Below are positions 63,103 to 64,000 of a DNA stretch of 64,000 nucleotides, in pieces. The notes beneath the pieces are model-generated. The model was not told the DNA's origin and did no database searches. It saw only the letters and a list, made by a program, of their open reading frames with translations. Within the stretch, counting starts at the first letter, position 1; the number at the start of each line of letters is the position of its first letter. The translations under genes were made by a program, and so were the position numbers. The DNA lies in NCBI RefSeq assembly GCF_035207705.1, contig NZ_CP128187.1, forward strand, positions 434,001 to 498,000, read 5' to 3'. Origin of the DNA: Maribacter sp. BPC-D8. Its GTDB lineage: Bacteria > Bacteroidota > Bacteroidia > Flavobacteriales > Flavobacteriaceae.

Positions 63103-64000
63103 TAATGTTGTATTAGTGCCATTTCTATGGCGTTTTTGAGTTTTAATTGTTCCTCTTGAGTATTCTCAAGCCACTGATATGATGTCGTTCGATGTATATG
63201 TGGAATCGATCTCTTTAATACTTTTGGGCGCCATAATTCTCTATAACGAGCCTGTTTTAAAAGCGTATTATAAGGTGCGTCACATTCTATACCTAATACA
63301 AAATGGCCTTGTTGTTTATCTTTAATGGCAAGATCCATATAGAAAACAGAATTATCACTGTCTTCTACCGTCTCATAACCCAAACTCTCAACATAGGCTT
63401 TAACGATATTTTTAAATCCGTCATTTCTGATTTTAGCTATTTGCTGTTGATCGCTAGTAGATAAAAGGCGTAAGGTTTTGGTAGCCATCTCAATCTGATT
63501 ATTAGAATGTATTTCTGCATAATTGAGATACGTTTGTATATAATCTCTAGGTTTAGAGGCTAACCTTCCTGTAGATAAAATATCAGATATTGCTTGCGTA
63601 GGCATTGAGGTTGCAATAACCACTTTGTTTCGAGCTCTAGTGATGGCTACATTAAGTCGACGTTCGCCACCGCGATGACCTAACGCCCCAAAATTTCTAC
63701 GAAACGAACCTAAGGTATTTATACCAAAAGTGGTACTGAACAAAATCATATCTCGCTCATCACCTTGAACGTTTTCTACATTTTTAACAAAGAAGCCCAT
63801 ATCTTCTCCATCTTGCTGCTTATTGCGAGCAATGGTAAGGGCTCGACCGAATGTAAGATCATCTGCCGCATGTTGTTCGATAATATCTTCAATAAGTTCT
63901 GCTTGCTTTTTATTAAAGGTAACAATACCTGTACTCAGCCTTTCTTCTTCAGGAAGTGTCCAATGTTTAGCTAAATAAGCAATTAATGTATCGGCTTCGT
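63102..64000 (-). CDS. Superfamily 1 helicase with C-terminal nuclease-like domain (partial, 5' end outside window)
   Basis: About 299 residues of the C-terminus are present; the frame stays open to the window edge, with EEERLSTGIVTFNKKQ upstream of the first Met at 63800. SF1 (UvrD/Upf1-like) motifs are NVQGDERDMILFST and GGERRLNVAITRARNKVVI (motifs V and VI). The final ~100 residues resemble a PDDEXK/Vsr-type REase domain (MTES_1575-like), with FVLGIECDAPYNTLLKQARY and RELWRPKVLKRSIPHIHRTT. Large helicases of this design usually carry an N-terminal DUF4011 and several are thought to act in phage defence. The adjacent coiled-coil gene is co-translated. A DNA-repair role is the alternative. 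Confidence 0.82.
   Translation of the reverse strand, partial: EADTLIAYLAKHWTLPEEERLSTGIVTFNKKQAELIEDIIEQHAADDLTFGRALTIARNKQQDGEDMGFFVKNVENVQGDERDMILFSTTFGINTLGSFRRNFGALGHRGGERRLNVAITRARNKVVIATSMPTQAISDILSTGRLASKPRDYIQTYLNYAEIHSNNQIEMATKTLRLLSTSDQQQIAKIRNDGFKNIVKAYVESLGYETVEDSDNSVFYMDLAIKDKQQGHFVLGIECDAPYNTLLKQARYRELWRPKVLKRSIPHIHRTTSYQWLENTQEEQLKLKNAIEMALIQH

Overview
The window looks like chromosomal DNA of a marine member of the Flavobacteriaceae (Bacteroidota). It is AT-rich, has few Shine-Dalgarno sites, carries many lipoproteins and outer-membrane proteins of Bacteroidota-only families (PorP/SprF, DUF3570, DUF6268, SusC-type modules), and encodes sulfatases and glycoside hydrolases typical of algal-polysaccharide degraders. 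The genus cannot be fixed from the sequence; relatives of Maribacter, Zobellia or Cellulophaga are plausible. No prophage, insertion sequence or CRISPR array was seen.

Layout. 1-6.8 kb: the end of nrdB, an nrdA without an ATP-cone, a three-gene membrane/stress operon (YtxH, holin-like, small protein), and ackA-pta. 7-20.5 kb: a LOG-family protein, an L,D-transpeptidase, a heavy-metal efflux locus in which the RND pump and the outer-membrane factor are one 1445-residue protein, a conserved thioredoxin-ApbE-DUF4266-DUF3570 set, malate:quinone oxidoreductase and a DUF6268 barrel. 20.6-23.3 kb: a periplasmic two-subunit molybdenum hydroxylase. 23.6-27.9 kb: a three-gene biosynthetic operon (SbnA-like, FAD/NAD(P)-binding protein, LysA/Y4yA-like PLP enzyme) of unknown product. 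28-34.2 kb: small stress and ribosome-hibernation genes, a PD40-PorP/SprF pair and a response regulator without its phospho-acceptor Asp.

34.4-53.5 kb is mostly carbohydrate metabolism: xylB-xylA-lacI, a secreted Gfo/Idh/MocA oxidoreductase, a sialate-O-acetylesterase-type esterase, a GMC oxidoreductase with its subunit-3 partner and a secreted sugar isomerase (a possible periplasmic keto-sugar route), two sulfatases, a GH130 lipoprotein, a D-Ala-D-Ala dipeptidase, an alpha/beta hydrolase and a GH5 lipoprotein. A tRNA-Pro(GGG) lies at 51.3 kb beside a tandem 101-nt repeat.

53.6-58.1 kb is an RNA-repair locus: rtcB, two polymerase-beta-type nucleotidyltransferases and a divergent WYL regulator. 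A perfect 9-7-9 inverted repeat in the divergent promoter region recurs in degenerate form upstream of rtcB, at the same distance from a likely -7 box. 58.2-61.6 kb encodes a chimera of VIT, von Willebrand A, SusC-type carboxypeptidase-like/plug, TPR and DUF2135 modules. The window ends in a coiled-coil protein coupled to a superfamily-1 helicase with a C-terminal nuclease-like domain, a possible defence or repair pair.
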